7,523 nucleotides of DNA from Bacteroidota bacterium (lineage in GTDB: Bacteria; Bacteroidota; Bacteroidia; Flavobacteriales; Weeksellaceae). The stretch is from NCBI GenBank assembly GCA_023433225.1, contig JAEZDQ010000069.1, forward strand, positions 1 to 7,523, written 5' to 3'. A model generated the notes under the pieces. It searched no databases. It had not been told where the DNA came from and saw only the letters and a list, made by a program, of their open reading frames with translations. Each line of letters opens with the position of its first letter. Position 1 is the first letter of the stretch. Below, in pieces: positions 5,699 through 7,523 of this stretch. A program made the position numbers and the translations under genes.

Positions 5699-6712
5699 TT
5701 ACAGCAAATAAATTTCTTCCTTATCTGCCGTCAGCATACTCAATATCTGTTTGCCTTTGGCCGGTTTAAACAAAATAACCTTATCTCCGGTATTTAATTT
5801 TTCGTACAGCCGATTGTCCACTTTTATATATCCGTGAGTGGTGCGGATAATGTTGGAAGTCCTGCCGTTGTGCGTGTATTTGGACTTGTCTTCCACCAAA
5901 GCCGGAATACCCTCTTTGTAGGCAAACTGCTTGTTGCGGTGGTATTGGCGAAGTTCCCGCATAATTTTCCATAGCTGATAAGCCGGAATAAGCATCAACG
6001 GGAACAGGAAAACCAAAAAAGCCTGCATACCGCTCCATACCAGCAACAAGGCAATAAACAGCGTTGGCAAAAACCATATCAGCCTTGTTTTTAGTTTCGA
6101 TTGAAAACCTTTTTTCAAGGCTTGGAAGTCTTCTGGCTTAAACGGTACTTTCTGTGGGATGCTGTTTAAAAACTGCCTGTTGTCGGCATCGGTTTCTGCG
6201 GATTGCCGTTGCGACAGCTCATTAACTTCTAACAACAGGGTAAGGTGCGACTTGGGTGCTTGTTCCAAAACGATGGCGTTGCCCACTTTCAGCTTTCCGT
6301 AATGTTGCTGTTCTATGGCATATTGTACATCGTCTATGGATACATAATAATGCCGTGAGGTACTGCTGTGGCTACTGCTACTGCCTGTTTTTCCGTTGGG
6401 CGAATGTGTGGTCGATGTGCGAACATCTAATTTTTTGTCGGTTATGGTTCCAGTAATGCGGTATTTAAAACCTCTCCGCAAATCTATCACGCTTGTGGAA
6501 ATCATATAAGCGATGATGCCAAAGAAAAACACGCTAAAGCCGATAAGCATATATTGTCCTGTTTTGTCTTGCAGAAACTGGCTGTCGCTCCAAAAAATGG
6601 AATAAAAGCCATAGAACATTCCTGCTACCAAAAACGGGAAAACCAATATGGGTATCAGGTGTTTTCTTATCTTTTTGATGTCCTGTTCATTAAGGGGCAA
6701 TTTCTCTTTCAT
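5699..6712 (-). CDS. Four-TM membrane protein built from two similar halves
   Basis: I do not recognise a named family for this 337-residue protein. It has TM helices at about 18-41, 54-73, 211-227 and 230-248. After each TM pair comes a soluble domain (about 82-163 and 262-328) of similar design: DKKLDVRTSTTHSPNGKT / DKSKYTHNGRT, HYYVSIDDVQY / HGYIKVDNRLY, and KLKVGNAIVLEQAPKSH / KLNTGDKVILFKPAKGK. The second halves of these domains recall the small beta domains of DUF3592-like membrane proteins, which I offer only as a lead. The first copy carries a Ser/Thr-rich insert (99-120) containing SSSSHSSTS. With an even number of TMs and basic residues on both termini, both soluble domains probably face the cytoplasm. 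No catalytic motif is visible. It starts at the ATG 6710-6712, 12 bases after the broken repeat-protein gene, and is followed by the 349-residue gene; a shared envelope complex is plausible. Confidence 0.78.
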   Translation of the reverse strand: MKEKLPLNEQDIKKIRKHLIPILVFPFLVAGMFYGFYSIFWSDSQFLQDKTGQYMLIGFSVFFFGIIAYMISTSVIDLRRGFKYRITGTITDKKLDVRTSTTHSPNGKTGSSSSHSSTSRHYYVSIDDVQYAIEQQHYGKLKVGNAIVLEQAPKSHLTLLLEVNELSQRQSAETDADNRQFLNSIPQKVPFKPEDFQALKKGFQSKLKTRLIWFLPTLFIALLLVWSGMQAFLVFLFPLMLIPAYQLWKIMRELRQYHRNKQFAYKEGIPALVEDKSKYTHNGRTSNIIRTTHGYIKVDNRLYEKLNTGDKVILFKPAKGKQILSMLTADKEEIYLL

Positions 6713-6724
6713 CGGATGGAATGT

Positions 6725-7318
6725 TTATTTCATTTTTCTTACTTTGCTTTCAAAGATTAAATCCATATCGGTGCTACCGCTTTCCGTACCGTCTGCATAT
6801 TTGTATTTGCTGAAAACCAATCTTCTGTTCGTGTTTTTATAGGTCTTGTCCAATTCTAAATGCCGTATCATATCGCCGTTTTCATTTTTCGCTACGGCAG
6901 GTTTGTCCAATACGATTTTTCCGTTTTTTTCTTCCAATAATTTATCCAAATACTGCTCGTCCTGTTGGAATAATTTTCGTTTTTCAAACACATATTGCAA
7001 AGCATCGCCTGTTGTTTCTACTTCAAAATCGTACTGATGAAAAGGATTGTTGAACCGGACAACCCCAGGTTTCGCACCGGAAATGATAGCAAATACCAGG
7101 TCTTCGTTATATACATAATGTGTGGTGCTTTTTTTGCCATTGGCTCGCAGGTCTGTTTCTGTAACCACGTTTTTGTTATGGTCGAAAGTGGCGGTTGTAG
7201 AACCTTGTCTGTCTGCATATATTCGCTGAATGCTTTTTACCATTCCGCTGTTTTCATACGTGAAAGTATCGGTGTAGTTGGTATATTTCCCGGTGGAAGT
7301 TATGTGTGTCAGTTTACT
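6725..7318 (-). pseudogene. Downstream part of a beta-hairpin repeat protein, after an in-frame stop
   Basis: This 197-codon open stretch continues the frame of the fragment above it, directly after the TAA at 7319-7321. The text reads straight through (SKLTHITSTGKYTNYTDTF, then TYENSGMVKSIQRIYADRQG), so the first ATG at 7241-7243 lies inside a repeat and is probably not the original start. The N-terminal part consists of short two-strand units with Y/F, D/N and G turns, as in YD/RHS-like repeats. The C-terminal part (ERK...KYADGTESGSTDMDLIF) looks like a different, mixed domain ending in KVRKMK. I do not recognise a family. If translation restarts at 7243 a 172-residue protein could still be made, but it would have no signal peptide. 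The stop lies 12 bases before the four-TM gene, which makes it the first visible gene of the cluster. Confidence 0.7.
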
Positions 7319-7522
7319 TTATCCGTCATAATGCAACTTTTGTGTGCCATCAAAACCTTTATTGGTAGTAACGGTGTTGATGCTGTCTAAAACGCCATTT
7401 TTATACACATAGTTGTGGGCGGTTTCGCTTGCAAAATCGCCTAAAACCCGAATATAATCCTGAATGATAAAACCATCTTTATTGAACGATTTTACTAAAA
7501 CAGTCGTAGGCTCATAGCCCAC
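7319..7522 (-). pseudogene. Upstream part of the same repeat protein, ending at the premature stop; 5' end outside window
   Basis: This open frame enters from the window edge and ends at the TAA 7319-7321 after GTQKLHYDG. No start is visible inside; the GTG at 7520-7522 sits in mid-protein (VGYEPTTVLVKSFNKDG), so the real start and any signal peptide lie beyond 7523. It holds repeat units such as YVYKNGVLDSINTV and LHYDG that continue in the same style past the stop. With the downstream piece, 265 sense or stop codons of one gene are visible. The likely original codon is CAA (Gln) changed to TAA by one C-to-T transition, which would restore HYDGQSKL; this is inference. A sequencing error is the main alternative. 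Confidence 0.72.
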
Positions 7523-7523
7523 G

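Noticed and set aside
5781..6077. Minus-strand 98-codon frame within the four-TM gene
   Set aside because: It is an alternative frame wholly inside a better-supported gene, with no features of its own.
6995..7390. Plus-strand 131-codon frame across the broken repeat gene
   Set aside because: It is open across the premature stop only because it is on the other strand; no motif, and the minus frame shows a clear repeat pattern on both sides.

Overview
The window looks like a piece of a Flavobacteriia-type (Bacteroidota) genome. The supporting signs are a type IX secretion (Por) C-terminal sorting domain, a TAnnTTTG promoter element in front of sucD, AT-rich spacers without Shine-Dalgarno sequences, and DUF2891 and TPR-type proteins in the style of this phylum. 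Every gene I can support is on the minus strand, so transcription runs from high to low coordinates.

Positions 1-3278 look like ordinary chromosome: the first 233 codons of sucD (succinyl-CoA synthetase alpha, cut by the window edge), a DUF2891 lipoprotein, and a secreted von Willebrand factor A (VWA) protein. A strong intrinsic terminator (1893-1924) separates the last two.

Positions 3279-4211 are a scar zone of gene pieces. Going upstream from the VWA gene there is a short coding-like tail with nested direct repeats (3285-3386), an 18-bp perfect hairpin terminator (3398-3439), the last ~130 codons of a type IX-secreted protein (3463-~3852), and the first 120 codons of a TPR protein, probably a sensor (3849-4211). 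The last two are both cut at the same place, near 3843-3870, and are out of frame with each other. This is a novel joint made by deletion or illegitimate recombination, or an assembly chimera.

Positions 4243-7523 form a compact co-directional cluster of proteins I cannot name. In transcription order they are a secreted beta-hairpin-repeat protein (broken by one in-frame stop at 7319-7321, start beyond the window), a four-TM protein made of two similar halves, a signal-peptide plus C-terminal-TM protein with a large periplasmic beta-rich domain, and a small one-TM helical protein; the truncated TPR gene follows. The spacings (12, 48, 1 and 31 bases) suggest one transcript. Sampled stretches here are richer in G+C than sampled stretches of the VWA gene, which fits a separate origin. 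The cluster may be an undescribed envelope-associated module, but it is partly decayed at both ends of what is visible and no function can be assigned from sequence alone. No RNA genes, CRISPR arrays, intact insertion sequences or origins were seen.
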